Below, one piece after another: positions 1 to 8,890 of a stretch of DNA of 64,000 nucleotides. This DNA is from an uncultured Gammaproteobacteria bacterium (GTDB lineage Bacteria; Pseudomonadota; Gammaproteobacteria; Arenicellales; Poriferihabitantaceae), in assembly GCA_947259885.1 (NCBI GenBank), contig CAMYNW010000023.1:1-64000 (forward strand), written 5' to 3'. Position numbers and translations under genes: made by a program. Under the pieces are notes generated by a model. It did no database searches. It was not told where the DNA came from and saw only the letters and a list, made by a program, of their open reading frames with translations. Every line of letters starts with the position of its first letter. Positions within the stretch are counted from its first letter, which is position 1.

Positions 1-1
1 C

Positions 2-28
2 GATACCGTACTGGTGCCCAAAAGCTAA
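2..28 (+). CDS. possible 3' end of an upstream gene (partial)
   Basis: One forward frame runs in from the window edge and ends DTVLVPKS followed by TAA. A clean intrinsic terminator about 45 bases downstream implies that a rightward gene ends here. The other two frames also stay open to their first stop, so the frame choice rests on residue composition and terminator placement only. Too little is visible to name the product. Confidence 0.3.
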   Translation, partial: DTVLVPKS

Positions 29-70
29 AATCTGTTAGACACGCAGATGCATTGATGAGCATCGACGCTG

Positions 71-101
71 AAAAGCCGGCACACTTGTGCCGGCTTTTTT
101 T
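71..101 (+). terminator. Rho-independent terminator
   Basis: An 8-bp GC-rich perfect stem (75-82 with 87-94, GCCGGCAC/GTGCCGGC) has a 4-base loop, is preceded by AAAA and followed by seven T. The A and T tracts make it potentially bidirectional. It would end transcription of whatever gene enters from the left edge. Confidence 0.75.
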
Positions 102-535
102 ATGATTCATGCATTAACAGCGGTTGATCGTTTTGTAAAAGTAGTGAGTTTTAATGTCCTAAAATCGTTTAAATAGATGTCATATAACCGTCATTCACCC
201 GCATAATTAGTGGCATATTTGAAAAGCTACGCTTAGATTTACTATTGGTCGAACAGAAGAGGCACCCAGAAGTAGGGTGGTTTGAGTGCGCTCAAAAGCT
301 GGTGGTCTCAGAGAGTCGTTGAACGCCAAGACATTTAGCATCCCAATTCGGGTCTTAACCAGCAAGCTTTAAACGACACATGCACTCAATGAAATAACAT
401 TAGGGTGCAGATGAAAGTACTGCATCTTCCGCTTTGAAAGAACAATATGCTGGTACAGAGTTGTCTAAATTTTGTAGTCAGTCAAATAAATTAATGATAA
501 TTCGAAAACTAGCCAACAACTCTTCTCTCTCACTT
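102..535. other. gene-free stretch
   Basis: About 430 bases with no convincing gene. It is AT-rich at its left end. A short hairpin (CACCC/GGGTG near 267-284) and a 45-codon open frame without a credible start are present, but neither is strong enough to annotate. Confidence 0.5.
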
Positions 536-1162
536 CTAAGTTGAATTCAAGAGCTGTCGTAATTTGATAAGCGACAAGAGTGGAACATCCATAGCAAAGC
601 TGTTGGAAACCCACCGGGGTATATTGCCACCAGGTTCCATGTGTACCTGATAGCGGACGCTACTGGTGTTATTTGACAAGGGTCGAATTAGCCATTCTGC
701 TTCTAATTTTGGTATGCGAATATACTGATCCGTGACTGGTAATTGATCGCCGACGCTAGTCAGCGTAATGCTTATGTGGCTATTGGCTTCATCGATCCCC
801 AGACTCACTTTACAGACCACATCCCGAGCATGGATTGGCCATGGTGGGGTGTTGATGATATGCACGTAGGCATTGGTCATGTCGATCATGTCCAACACGG
901 TTACTTGCTTTGTGCGGTAGTGCCATTCAGAGATTTTTTCCAGATCTTGAAGCAAACGCACAACACGATCAGGTTTGGCATTAACCACAATTTCTCCTTG
1001 ATACTGTCTAAACCGCGACCCTTCAGGATAGCGATAGTAGATCTGTATGCCTTGTTGTTCCTTTATCGGGCGCCAATTATTAGCCTCGGCGACACCACAG
1101 ACTAAATAGATCGCTATGAAAATGCAGGTAGTAATCTGGTTTATGGTGCTGTTAATAGTCAT
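536..1162 (-). CDS. secreted START-domain lipid-binding protein
   Basis: A 208-residue protein with a signal peptide (hydrophobic core about residues 12-23, likely cleavage after VAEA, residue 27). The rest matches a bacterial START/SRPBCC domain (about 30-205), with the recognisable stretches YRYPEGS, WPIHARDVV and the WLIRPL...VRYQVHMEPGG strand pair. START proteins of this kind form a helix-grip cavity for a lipid or other hydrophobic ligand; the ligand here is unknown. The signal peptide places it in the periplasm. It is transcribed alone, away from the following small membrane gene. The family assignment comes from fold-typical motifs. Confidence 0.8.
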   Translation of the reverse strand: MTINSTINQITTCIFIAIYLVCGVAEANNWRPIKEQQGIQIYYRYPEGSRFRQYQGEIVVNAKPDRVVRLLQDLEKISEWHYRTKQVTVLDMIDMTNAYVHIINTPPWPIHARDVVCKVSLGIDEANSHISITLTSVGDQLPVTDQYIRIPKLEAEWLIRPLSNNTSSVRYQVHMEPGGNIPRWVSNSFAMDVPLLSLIKLRQLLNST

Positions 1163-1215
1163 AATGATTAAGTCTAGCAGCCGGCTAACAAGTTCAATCA
1201 GTTCGGAGTAATCGT

Positions 1216-1616
1216 TTGTATAAAATTGTTCAGCGTCTTGTAATTGCGGCTGTTTCTGCGGTTTTGGTTATTCCATTTTCTATAGCGCTCTTCACAATAC
1301 TTGGTCACGTTATTAAACCAGGCGAATTTGCATCTCCTCTTGAAAATGGTTGGATAATTGATGCCTTAGCCGGAGTATTCTAGTTGTTCCATTTGGAGCA
1401 TTAGTAGTGGTGACCTATGGTGTGCCGGCCTTCTTGATACTTCGAAAATTCGGTAAAGCAAATTTATCGACCAGCATAATCGCGGCGTTATTCCCAACCG
1501 GAGTCTTTTGGCTTTATAGCGGACTTCATGATGCCACACTGTTTTTTGGGTTTGTTGCAATTCCCAGCGCTCTGACATTCTGGGTGATTACGCGTGAAAC
1601 AATTGCCAACAAATGA
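1216..1616 (+). pseudogene. small four-helix membrane protein split by a frameshift
   Basis: Two overlapping frames together encode one protein. Frame A starts at TTG 1216, 7 bases after GGAG, and gives one transmembrane helix, ending at TAG 1381. The frame one base back stays open from about 1362 to 1616 and continues seamlessly: a -1 shift at 1380 joins ...DALAGVF to LVVPFGALVVVTYG and produces about 133 residues with four hydrophobic segments. Either a base has been lost here (mutation or sequencing error) or a -1 frameshift is used; no classic slippery heptamer is visible. The family was not recognised. Confidence 0.6.
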
Positions 1617-1784
1617 TTGAGGTAAGGATTATGAGTATCAATCCTAGCGATAGATTTTGTCATCGAGAGACATGTTGGCAATATTGTGTCCTTTGAATCA
1701 GGTGCAAAGTGCACCAACACTCATTCAAGCCGAAACTAGTTACTGTAATTTGTAAGTTCTAGTTCAAATCTAGTGAAAGTTATC

Positions 1785-1907
1785 CTATTCATCGCCGCCA
1801 AGCCAGGTCGCGGCACCTCTCTCGGGACCAGTAAGATATTCAATTGTCGCCCTGGCCACGGGAGAATCGGCCTTGTCCTGGTCTTTTTGTGTTGTTCCCA
1901 TGCCCAT
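1785..1907 (-). CDS. 40-residue small protein
   Basis: A reverse-strand ORF of 40 codons starts with ATG 1907, four bases behind a near-ideal GAGGTGG Shine-Dalgarno; a second ATG lies two codons later. The product is hydrophilic at the N-terminus (TTQKDQDKAD) and then reads PVARATIEYLTGPERGAATW. That second half resembles the first strands of an FHA-type domain, so this could be a true micro-protein or the start of a decayed larger gene. Function unknown. It stands alone between the frameshifted membrane gene and the DUF1272 gene. Confidence 0.45.
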   Translation of the reverse strand: MGMGTTQKDQDKADSPVARATIEYLTGPERGAATWLGGDE

Positions 1908-2011
1908 CGATCCACCTCAGGTGTGGTAATCGGTTTGACTATAGATTAGCTTATAGGTTCGGACCGTCCAACAGCCGATCTAAACTTATATGAGTGCAAG
2001 AGGAACAGTCA

Positions 2012-2320
2012 ATGCTTCAACTGAGGCCGACATGCGAACATTGTAATAGGGGTCTACCGCCTGATTCCTCTGATGCGATGATATGCAGCTATGAGTGCAC
2101 ATTCTGCAAAGATTGCGTCAGTATAGTTCTAGAGAATGTATGTCCAAATTGTGGAGGTGGATTTTGTCAACGCCCAGTGCGACCGAGTAGAAATATAAAG
2201 AACGGGAATTACCTTGGCAACCAACCTGCTTCAACCAAGGTTGTGTATCGACCGGTTGAAATTGAAATCCACAGGAAGTTTGCAAAAAATATAAAACTGA
2301 TTCCGCATGATGAGCGCTGA
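2012..2320 (+). CDS. DUF1272 family zinc-ribbon protein
   Basis: A 102-residue protein starting at ATG 2012, chosen because AGAGGA sits 7-8 bases upstream; an in-frame GTG at 1994 would add six residues. The N-terminal half is the DUF1272 signature: LRPTCEHCNRGLPPDS, then YECTFCKDC and CPNCGG, six or more cysteines arranged for zinc binding. The C-terminal 45 residues are basic and not conserved in my memory of the family. DUF1272 proteins are small cytoplasmic proteins of unknown role. Neighbours give no functional clue. Confidence 0.85.
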   Translation: MLQLRPTCEHCNRGLPPDSSDAMICSYECTFCKDCVSIVLENVCPNCGGGFCQRPVRPSRNIKNGNYLGNQPASTKVVYRPVEIEIHRKFAKNIKLIPHDER

Positions 2321-2484
2321 TCACGTAAAGTTTGAATCATGCGCAATATCGTAAGTGTAAATCACATCGGGATTAGAATTAGTGAAAAGGATAGCTCAAT
2401 CGCTCGATATTAGGATCTTAGATTTGAATAGTATTGCGGCCTTGGGTACGAACGGAGTCATTCGATAATAATGCGATATTCGAT

Positions 2485-2928
2485 ATGGATTTACTAGACG
2501 AAGCAAAGAGAATATTTGATATTGAAAAACCGGTGCACTTTACTGACTTCACCCATTGCGCCGAATGCCTGGAACACGACGAAACACTCCGAAATAAAGA
2601 TATCGAGACTATAGGGTTAGAAGAATTTGGTAATCCTGGGTGGGATCCGATTTGTTTTGTAAGCCTACAAGGATTTAAATACTTTTTCCCTGCCTTGGTA
2701 CGACTGTGTATCGAGAGCACGGAAAAAGATTACTATATCGATCAGTTTCTTTTCCACATCAGCTATGGGGCAATGGAGAAGAGTTTTCTTTCTGAATTCG
2801 ATAGTGCTGAACGAGACTTCGTAGTCAAGCTGCTCAATCATCTATTAGATAACAAATCAGAGATCATTGATCAAAATCTTGATACTGATGCACTTTTGAG
2901 TGCTTTAGAGGTTTGGAACAACGAATGA
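2485..2928 (+). CDS. hypothetical protein, DUF6714-like
   Basis: A 147-residue acidic, soluble protein with no signal peptide. ATG 2485 (MDLLDEAKRIF) was chosen; an in-frame TTG at 2434 would add 17 unlike residues and has no ribosome site. The sequence has a CAECLEH motif near residue 26 and a later FVSLQGFKYFFPALVRLCIE segment. This layout recalls DUF6714-type proteins (helix, C-x2-C-like element, then a segment resembling LSPEAFRYYLPAYM), but the match is from memory and weak. Function unknown. Confidence 0.6.
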   Translation: MDLLDEAKRIFDIEKPVHFTDFTHCAECLEHDETLRNKDIETIGLEEFGNPGWDPICFVSLQGFKYFFPALVRLCIESTEKDYYIDQFLFHISYGAMEKSFLSEFDSAERDFVVKLLNHLLDNKSEIIDQNLDTDALLSALEVWNNE

Positions 2929-3015
2929 ATAGTGAGTTTGTTGGAATTAGAATTGAACCCCTACAATCTTTTGCCAGAATAATTAGTAAAAATTACGTAG
3001 GAGTATATATTTACC

Positions 3016-3525
3016 GTGAAAAAGAGATACCTGTACATGTTGATATTTGCTGTGCCGGCATTGATTGCTTCAGGTATTGTCTCAATAGCGCTGTTTGGCA
3101 TTTTTGCAGGCGCACTTTGGTTATTTGTACTTGGCGATAATCCTTGGCCAGAAGCAGTCGGGACCGGACTGGTGTCGATACTTGCGCTTGTTTTTCTGGC
3201 TTCGTGGGCCGGGCTCCTGACGCTTGCATATCGGGCAGGACAAAGGCAAGAATCATACCCGGCTTTAAACCGGGTGCATCTCGCGTTATCGGCAGCTGCG
3301 ACGCTGCTACTTCTGCTTCTTGTGGTCACGCACCAGTTCAGCGTCGGAAATCTTGGACCACCCACGGATAGCGCACTGTGTTCGGACGCATGCCGGGCAG
3401 AAGGATTTACAAGCAGCGGAACGCCGCCCAAGAATTCAGGAGAATTATCTTGTAGTTGCTTCGATGCACAAGGTAACGAAGCATTAAAGTTTTCTATAAA
3501 AAGGCTGCGTGCGAAAACATACTAA
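3016..3525 (+). CDS. membrane protein with cysteine-rich C-terminal tail
   Basis: 169 residues from a GTG start; TAGGAG lies about 13 bases upstream, a little far. Hydrophobic segments at about 7-40 (long, perhaps two helices), 49-75 and 87-107 suggest three or four membrane helices. The last 60 residues are soluble and contain four cysteines (CSDAC and CSC), which would favour disulfides or metal binding if this tail faces the periplasm. No family recognised. The upstream gene ends 87 bases away on the same strand. Confidence 0.65.
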   Translation: MKKRYLYMLIFAVPALIASGIVSIALFGIFAGALWLFVLGDNPWPEAVGTGLVSILALVFLASWAGLLTLAYRAGQRQESYPALNRVHLALSAAATLLLLLLVVTHQFSVGNLGPPTDSALCSDACRAEGFTSSGTPPKNSGELSCSCFDAQGNEALKFSIKRLRAKTY

Positions 3526-3591
3526 AAGCTTTGTCACGGTTTTGCGTTAGGCTAAATTCATCAATCAAACTTAAATCTGGGGTCTATCATT

Positions 3592-4005
3592 ATGAAGACG
3601 GGAGGCTGCCTTTGCGGCGCCGTGCGGTATGAAATCACAGGACCGCTCCGAGATGTGGTGAATTGCCATTGCAGCATGTGTCAACGACTGCATGGAAACT
3701 TTGGGCCACACTCAAAAGCGCGAAAGTCGGATTTACACATTATTTGCGATCAAGGGCTCTTCTGGTATGAGACGTCAAGCATCGCGCGGCGTGGATTTTG
3801 CCACGAGTGTGGCTCCAGCTTGTTCTGGGAGCCTTTCGATCAGGATGCTACGGGCATTGTTGCGGGATCAATCGATGCACCGACGGGTCTGCGTACCATA
3901 GGCCATATCTTTGTCGCGGAGAAGAATGATTTTTATGAGATCAATGATGATTTGCCGCAGTTTCAGAAATCCTCTGAAGGTAGTCTTCCCGGAGACTATA
4001 AGTAG
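3592..4005 (+). CDS. GFA family protein (CENP-V/GFA zinc enzyme fold)
   Basis: 137 residues, the usual length for the GFA (glutathione-dependent formaldehyde-activating enzyme-like) family. All zinc-site elements are visible: GGCLCGAVRYEI at the N-terminus, NCHCSMCQRLHG near residues 24-35 and FCHECGSSLFWE near 66-77. Characterised members bind zinc through these cysteines and may handle S-hydroxymethylglutathione, but most homologues have no proven activity, so only the family is claimed. A small membrane protein gene follows 18 bases later. Confidence 0.88.
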   Translation: MKTGGCLCGAVRYEITGPLRDVVNCHCSMCQRLHGNFGPHSKARKSDLHIICDQGLFWYETSSIARRGFCHECGSSLFWEPFDQDATGIVAGSIDAPTGLRTIGHIFVAEKNDFYEINDDLPQFQKSSEGSLPGDYK

Positions 4006-4023
4006 CCGACAGCGGGCGCTGAC

Positions 4024-4416
4024 TTGAAAACTGTATTACGTGGAGTAACCTATTTTTTTCTCGTATTTGGAGCGGGTTTTATTTTGGGTCCAATCCGTGT
4101 GTTGTGGCTGGTACCACAGGTTGGGGAGCGGCTGGCCGAAATGATTGAAGCGCCGATCATGCTGGCCGTCATTGTATTTTCAGCACGTCTGATTGTACGG
4201 CGCTTTCCTGCGACGCTATGCACGCAATACTTTTACTCTGGTGCAATTGCGCTTGGTCTATTATTGGTCGCTGAAACGACCCTGATTCTGTCTCTAAGAG
4301 GATTGACCATTAGCGAGTATGTGAATGGCAGAGACCCAGTAAGTGGTGCGCTGTATCTGGTCATGCTGCTGGTGTTCGCAGGCATGCCGAGGATCGTTGG
4401 ACGTCGTCGATCTTAG
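4024..4416 (+). CDS. hypothetical four-helix membrane protein
   Basis: 130 residues from a TTG start 18 bases after the GFA gene. Four hydrophobic segments are visible at about residues 7-30, 42-60, 72-92 and 107-123, with arginine-rich ends (IVRRF, GRRRS) suggesting cytoplasmic loops and C-terminus. I recognise it as a type of small conserved membrane protein without an assigned role. Close spacing suggests co-transcription with the GFA gene. Confidence 0.65.
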   Translation: MKTVLRGVTYFFLVFGAGFILGPIRVLWLVPQVGERLAEMIEAPIMLAVIVFSARLIVRRFPATLCTQYFYSGAIALGLLLVAETTLILSLRGLTISEYVNGRDPVSGALYLVMLLVFAGMPRIVGRRRS

Positions 4417-4468
4417 TAGCGAAAATAAAACCTGTGATGTTTCAACCTTAGACGGTTGATAGCGTTTT

Positions 4469-5515
4469 TCAGGATGATGGCTGGAGATAATTTTCTAGCG
4501 CAAGGCTACGTTCGCTCTTACTTTTTTTAGAAAGCGCTTTAGCAGATTCAAAAAACGCTAGAAGATCACCTCCTTCTTGATTGATCATTCTGCTAAATGC
4601 TGGGACCAGCCTAAAGTAGGTGGACACTGTAAGCAGATAGGCATTATTCAGTGGCTGGGAGAACCACCAGTCATAGTAACGCGTGCCCTCTGCCTGTGAT
4701 TGTATTTCAGCATAGCGTCGTTTCATCTCTTCAAACAGGCGGACTTTGTCCTGAGCCGGCTGCTCACCAACATAGGCGCTGTTTAACTGTTGACGAAAGT
4801 CAAGGATCAGTTCAGTAATGCGCCCATGTCGGAGGCGCTGATCGGCAAGCTGCTGGATCTGATCGTTATTGCCCTGACTTCGAAGCCAGCTTTCCAGCAT
4901 TGCATGCTCTACCGCAGTGGCAAAGGCTTCGTTAAACTCAGAATCGTCCTTGATGTAAAGCACCTGATGCGACAGCTCGTGGAAAATCAGGGCTGCCAGT
5001 TCAGTATCGGAATAGTGGATGAACGTATTCAGTAGTGGATCGTCAAACCAACCCAGGGTGGAGTAGGCGGAAACCCCATATACCAAGACATCATTACCCT
5101 GACTGCGCAATTTTTCCTGTTCGCGCAGCGCCATTTCCTGTTCAAAGAAACCCTTGTAGGCAACACAGCCTGCGATCGGAAAGCACCAGGTCCGGGGCTC
5201 GATGGAGAATTCCGGCGCCGCGACGACATTCCACACAGCGTGAGTGCGACCGAGATCGGCATACTGGGTGAAACCGCCGTGATCCTTTAGCCCCATGTGT
5301 TCCACCGCGAAGCGTCTGATCTTCTGGGATTTAGTAAGCTGTTGTTTTAATTTCGATGGTGTTGACGCCGCCGCCAGCAGGTCCTCGACCGGTTGACGTT
5401 TGTTCAGCAGCTGAGCTTGTCCCTTCGCAGCCTGGTAGTAATAACTGAGCTGCGAACACGCCGACAGGGAAATACAGACCGACAATGACAGCAGCAATTT
5501 TGTAATTCGTGGCAT
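4469..5515 (-). CDS. lipoprotein aminopeptidase-like metalloprotease (PF10023 type)
   Basis: 348 residues from ATG 5515; an in-frame TTG two codons earlier is less likely. The N-terminus is a lipoprotein signal with lipobox LSAC (Cys20), so the protein is probably membrane-anchored in the periplasm. A zinc-protease HELSH motif lies at 179-183, followed by FNEAFA about 13 residues later, which supplies the third ligand in gluzincin-like enzymes. This is the pattern of the family annotated as putative aminopeptidases. It is divergent from cca with about 95 bases between starts. Substrate unknown. Confidence 0.85.
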   Translation of the reverse strand: MPRITKLLLSLSVCISLSACSQLSYYYQAAKGQAQLLNKRQPVEDLLAAASTPSKLKQQLTKSQKIRRFAVEHMGLKDHGGFTQYADLGRTHAVWNVVAAPEFSIEPRTWCFPIAGCVAYKGFFEQEMALREQEKLRSQGNDVLVYGVSAYSTLGWFDDPLLNTFIHYSDTELAALIFHELSHQVLYIKDDSEFNEAFATAVEHAMLESWLRSQGNNDQIQQLADQRLRHGRITELILDFRQQLNSAYVGEQPAQDKVRLFEEMKRRYAEIQSQAEGTRYYDWWFSQPLNNAYLLTVSTYFRLVPAFSRMINQEGGDLLAFFESAKALSKKSKSERSLALENYLQPSS

Positions 5516-5610
5516 GACCAATTATTAGGATCTTCTACGGCGTAATATTAACCGCTGCACGGCGTAACAGGCCAAAGCAAAAACAGTGTAAAACCAGTCA
5601 TAATCGCGCC

Positions 5611-6888
5611 ATGAATTCCGTGACCGAAAATCTGTCTATCTACCTGGTGGGTGGCGCAGTGCGTGACCAGCTCATGGGGCTCGAGGTCAAGGACCGCGAC
5701 TGGGTGGTGACTGGCGCAACGCCGGCACAGATGATCGAGCGAGGATTCCGACCGGTCGGCAAGGATTTCCCGGTATTTCTGCATCCACAGACCCAAGAAG
5801 AATATGCCTTGGCTCGCACTGAGCGTAAGACCGCGCCAGGCTATCATGGATTTGCGTTTATCAGTGATCCAACCGTGACCCTGGAGCAGGATCTGATGCG
5901 GCGAGATTTAACCATCAATGCCATGGCCCAGGATCAAGAGGGAAACTTAATCGACCCATGGGGTGGTCAGCTGGATATCGAAAATCGCGTGTTGCGTCAT
6001 GTCTCACCTGCTTTTGTCGAAGATCCAGTCCGTGTTCTGAGGCTGGCCAGATTTGCCGCGCGCTTTGCACAGCAGAATTTTAAGGTGGCTAAAGATACCT
6101 TGAAACTGATGCAAGACATGGCCATTTCCGGAGAGGTGGATGCGCTGGTAGCGGAGCGCGTGTGGCAGGAGTTGGACGCCGCACTTGGCTATGCTGGATT
6201 CAGACGATTCGTCGAAGTACTTCGGGATGCTGACGCCCTAGCCGTGATTTTACCTGAGGTCGAGGCGTTGTTTGGGGTGCCGCAGACCGCAAAGTATCAT
6301 CCCGAAATTGATAGTGGCCTGCATACATTAATGGTTCTGGACGCGGCTGCCAGAGCCAATGCCAACCGAAAAGAGATGTTTGCGGTATTGGTGCATGATC
6401 TTGGAAAAGCGCTGACGCCACACAGTCAATTGCCAGCCCACCGTGGGCATGAAAAGCGTGGTAGGGCGCCGGTGGAAGCGCTTTGTGATCGGCTGCGCGT
6501 GCCAACTGCTTACCGCCAACTGGCACTCAAAGTGTGTGAACACCATTTGCTGATGCACCGTATGAATGAGTTAAAACCGGCGACCGTGCTGAAACTGCTG
6601 GAAGCGCTGGATAGCTTTCGAAAACCCGATGAGGTGCGTGCATTCGTGACTTGCTGCGCGGCAGATATGCGTGGCCGACTCGGTAGCGAGGACGATCCGT
6701 ACCCTCAGGGTGATACGCTGCTCAAATATTATACCGCCGCGGCGCTGGTGGACAGCGGCAGGATCTCGAGCAGTTTTAAAGACGGAGGAAGCGGCGAGCA
6801 GATCAAGCATGCGGTGCGACAAGCTCGGATCGATGCGATCAAAGACGTGCGCAGATGTCGCTTTAGCCGCTCAGTTGAAGACAATTGA
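5611..6888 (+). CDS. cca: multifunctional CCA-adding tRNA nucleotidyltransferase
   Basis: 425 residues, close to E. coli Cca (412). It adds or repairs the 3' CCA end of tRNAs using CTP and ATP. The class II nucleotidyltransferase head is clear: YLVGGAVRD at 11-19, the metal-binding pair in KDRDW (Asp28, Asp30), and the RRDLTINAMA template region near 107. The second half has the HD phosphohydrolase domain seen in gammaproteobacterial Cca (HTLMVLDAA, VLVHDLGKALTP), expected to give 2'-nucleotidase and phosphatase activities. It is transcribed alone, divergent from the aminopeptidase gene. Confidence 0.96.
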   Translation: MNSVTENLSIYLVGGAVRDQLMGLEVKDRDWVVTGATPAQMIERGFRPVGKDFPVFLHPQTQEEYALARTERKTAPGYHGFAFISDPTVTLEQDLMRRDLTINAMAQDQEGNLIDPWGGQLDIENRVLRHVSPAFVEDPVRVLRLARFAARFAQQNFKVAKDTLKLMQDMAISGEVDALVAERVWQELDAALGYAGFRRFVEVLRDADALAVILPEVEALFGVPQTAKYHPEIDSGLHTLMVLDAAARANANRKEMFAVLVHDLGKALTPHSQLPAHRGHEKRGRAPVEALCDRLRVPTAYRQLALKVCEHHLLMHRMNELKPATVLKLLEALDSFRKPDEVRAFVTCCAADMRGRLGSEDDPYPQGDTLLKYYTAAALVDSGRISSSFKDGGSGEQIKHAVRQARIDAIKDVRRCRFSRSVEDN

Positions 6889-6910
6889 ATTCAATAAAAC
6901 GGATCTGGGA

Positions 6911-8890
6911 TCAAGCTGATTTGCTGGTCGCCGCAGGGGGGTGCAGATTGATAACATTTCCCGGGTAGCGGGTATTGAGTTCGCCGCACTCGGACAATCT
7001 GCGTAAGAAATGCTCCATAGTGGTGAGTCGCTGGCGATACTGCTGCAGCTGCGCTTCGAGATCGCTGATTTCGTCCTGTAACTTTGAATCTTTATTGTAG
7101 ACTCGCTCAAGACTGGCGTGCCGGCGTTTAATCTCGTTGGCACGGTCTTTCAATTCCAGCTCCAGAGGCACCAGTACTGTTCTACACCAGCGATCGACAT
7201 CGTCCCGGGTCTGTTTATAAAGATTTCGGATTCTGCTCATAACGGCACCGTGGTAACGGTCTCTGAGGATATGCTGTTCGGTCATGATCATGCCGAGTCC
7301 GGTACTGTGCTCGTTGTGGCTAGCCTGAAACTTTTTCAAAGAGTCGATGTAGATTTCCGGATCGATCTTACGCACGGTAAGTCCATCGACGTCCAGAGTT
7401 TTTTCTACCTCTTTAAAGGTGTGACTGATCTTTTTCTCCAGTCGGATCATGTAGGAAAGGGCTTTCTTGAATCGTTCAATGGCCGCCACGTGAAAATCAT
7501 TCATTTCCCGTTGCAGTCCCGGGGTGGTTAACTGATTGCTGATTTCATATCGATAGGAGGCAATCATACGGTCGAGATATACCAGGTCCAGGCGACGCAC
7601 AAAGCGCGTATAGCCTTCGCGCAGCTGCAGCTTTAGAGCGTTAATACGTTTCCGAGCTCTATTATGTTTTCTAACATCGCGCTTTACTTTCTGCAGGCTG
7701 ACCTGGGCCACGCTGATCTGGTTTTCGTGGATACCTTGAAGCTCGTCAATATAAGCCGCGGTATCATTAATTCGTCTCTTCAGCACACTTCGGATCGCGC
7801 CCAATGTGGGCGACAGCTCATCAATGGCGCGACCCACGATTCTGCGCTGATTGGTGAAATTGATCGTGTCCGCTAGCGCCTGCTCGTAACGTTGAATGCC
7901 GCTGGCCTTGATCAGTTTCTGGTCGTCTCTGGCACGACCGAGCATTGCTTTTTGGGCTGAAACGGGGAATACCTGTTCTTTTGGGATTCCTAGAATTCTC
8001 GAAACATCCTTAATTTGCTTTTTGACGTCGTGATCAATTTCCACACGGCTCTTGAGTTCATCCCACAGGAGATCGATCTTATTGAGCACAATAATTATAT
8101 TTTCCTTGTTTCCTTCACGAACATAATCCCGCCACAATTCCAACTCAGAGCGGGTTACTCCGGTATCCGCGGATAACACGAACACAATCGCATGGGCACT
8201 TTCGAGCGCTTGCAAAGTAAGCTCCGGCTCCACGCCCAGCGCGTTAAGTCCCGGCGTATCGATGATACGAAGACCCTGTTTAAGCAGGGAGTGCGGATAA
8301 TTGATAATGGCATGGCGCCATTTAGGAATAGGTATCTGGCCATTGATCACGTCGACCAGCCCTTCGTCTTCGATATCATCGACGAATCCCAATGATCGCG
8401 CGATTTCCGATGAAACCAATTCAGCTTCTGCAATTTGCTTAAACGCTTCGGCTGCCTGGGCCTTATCGCTCAATGAGAACAGGGTACTATGCCAAGCTGC
8501 TTCGTCTTTGAGCAGCATCGAAACCGGCATGCTTTCGGTGCCCTCAGAAGAACGGGTTGGAAGCAGTTTAATAGAAGGTAGTGCCCCTTGCTCATACTGC
8601 AGGACCGTAGTACACCGTGTGGTACGTCCTGGAGAAGAAGGCAGCATACGGCTACCCTGGTCGCCGAAGATGGTGGCGTTGATCAGTTCGGATTTACCGC
8701 GAGAAAATTCAGCAAGGAACAGAACATTTCGATGCTTGTCATCAAGACTTGTGCGCACATGCTCGAACCGCTCCACCGTTCTGTGGCTGTGGAACCGATT
8801 CTTTTCCATCCAGCCATAGATGCTTTCGATCAGTTGACGCAGTTCGCGCAGGCTCTGATCCGCGTTTAATTGTTCTTCAAAGTAGCTCAT
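6911..8890 (-). CDS. dynamin-like GTPase
   Basis: 659 residues. The GTPase domain has G1 EFSRGKSE at 61-68, switch motif IDTPGLNALG (G3) and VLNKIDLL (G4), the pattern of the dynamin family rather than small Ras-like GTPases. The second half is mostly charged helices, ending in a predicted coiled coil (DEISDLEAQLQQYRQRL). No transmembrane segment is obvious, so membrane contact would be peripheral or through a partner. Bacterial dynamins act in membrane remodelling or stress survival; the role here is not shown by context. It is convergent with cca, 22 bases apart. Confidence 0.87.
   Translation of the reverse strand: MSYFEEQLNADQSLRELRQLIESIYGWMEKNRFHSHRTVERFEHVRTSLDDKHRNVLFLAEFSRGKSELINATIFGDQGSRMLPSSPGRTTRCTTVLQYEQGALPSIKLLPTRSSEGTESMPVSMLLKDEAAWHSTLFSLSDKAQAAEAFKQIAEAELVSSEIARSLGFVDDIEDEGLVDVINGQIPIPKWRHAIINYPHSLLKQGLRIIDTPGLNALGVEPELTLQALESAHAIVFVLSADTGVTRSELELWRDYVREGNKENIIIVLNKIDLLWDELKSRVEIDHDVKKQIKDVSRILGIPKEQVFPVSAQKAMLGRARDDQKLIKASGIQRYEQALADTINFTNQRRIVGRAIDELSPTLGAIRSVLKRRINDTAAYIDELQGIHENQISVAQVSLQKVKRDVRKHNRARKRINALKLQLREGYTRFVRRLDLVYLDRMIASYRYEISNQLTTPGLQREMNDFHVAAIERFKKALSYMIRLEKKISHTFKEVEKTLDVDGLTVRKIDPEIYIDSLKKFQASHNEHSTGLGMIMTEQHILRDRYHGAVMSRIRNLYKQTRDDVDRWCRTVLVPLELELKDRANEIKRRHASLERVYNKDSKLQDEISDLEAQLQQYRQRLTTMEHFLRRLSECGELNTRYPGNVINLHPPAATSKSA

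Noticed and set aside
170..330. 45-codon open frame reading like protein (VEQKRHPEVGWFECAQ)
   Set aside because: No start codon or ribosome site, flanked by stops, and no recognised family; it may be chance in a gene-free region.
743..1105. 120-codon ORF antisense to the START-domain gene
   Set aside because: It is the shadow of a gene with a signal peptide and clear domain motifs on the other strand.
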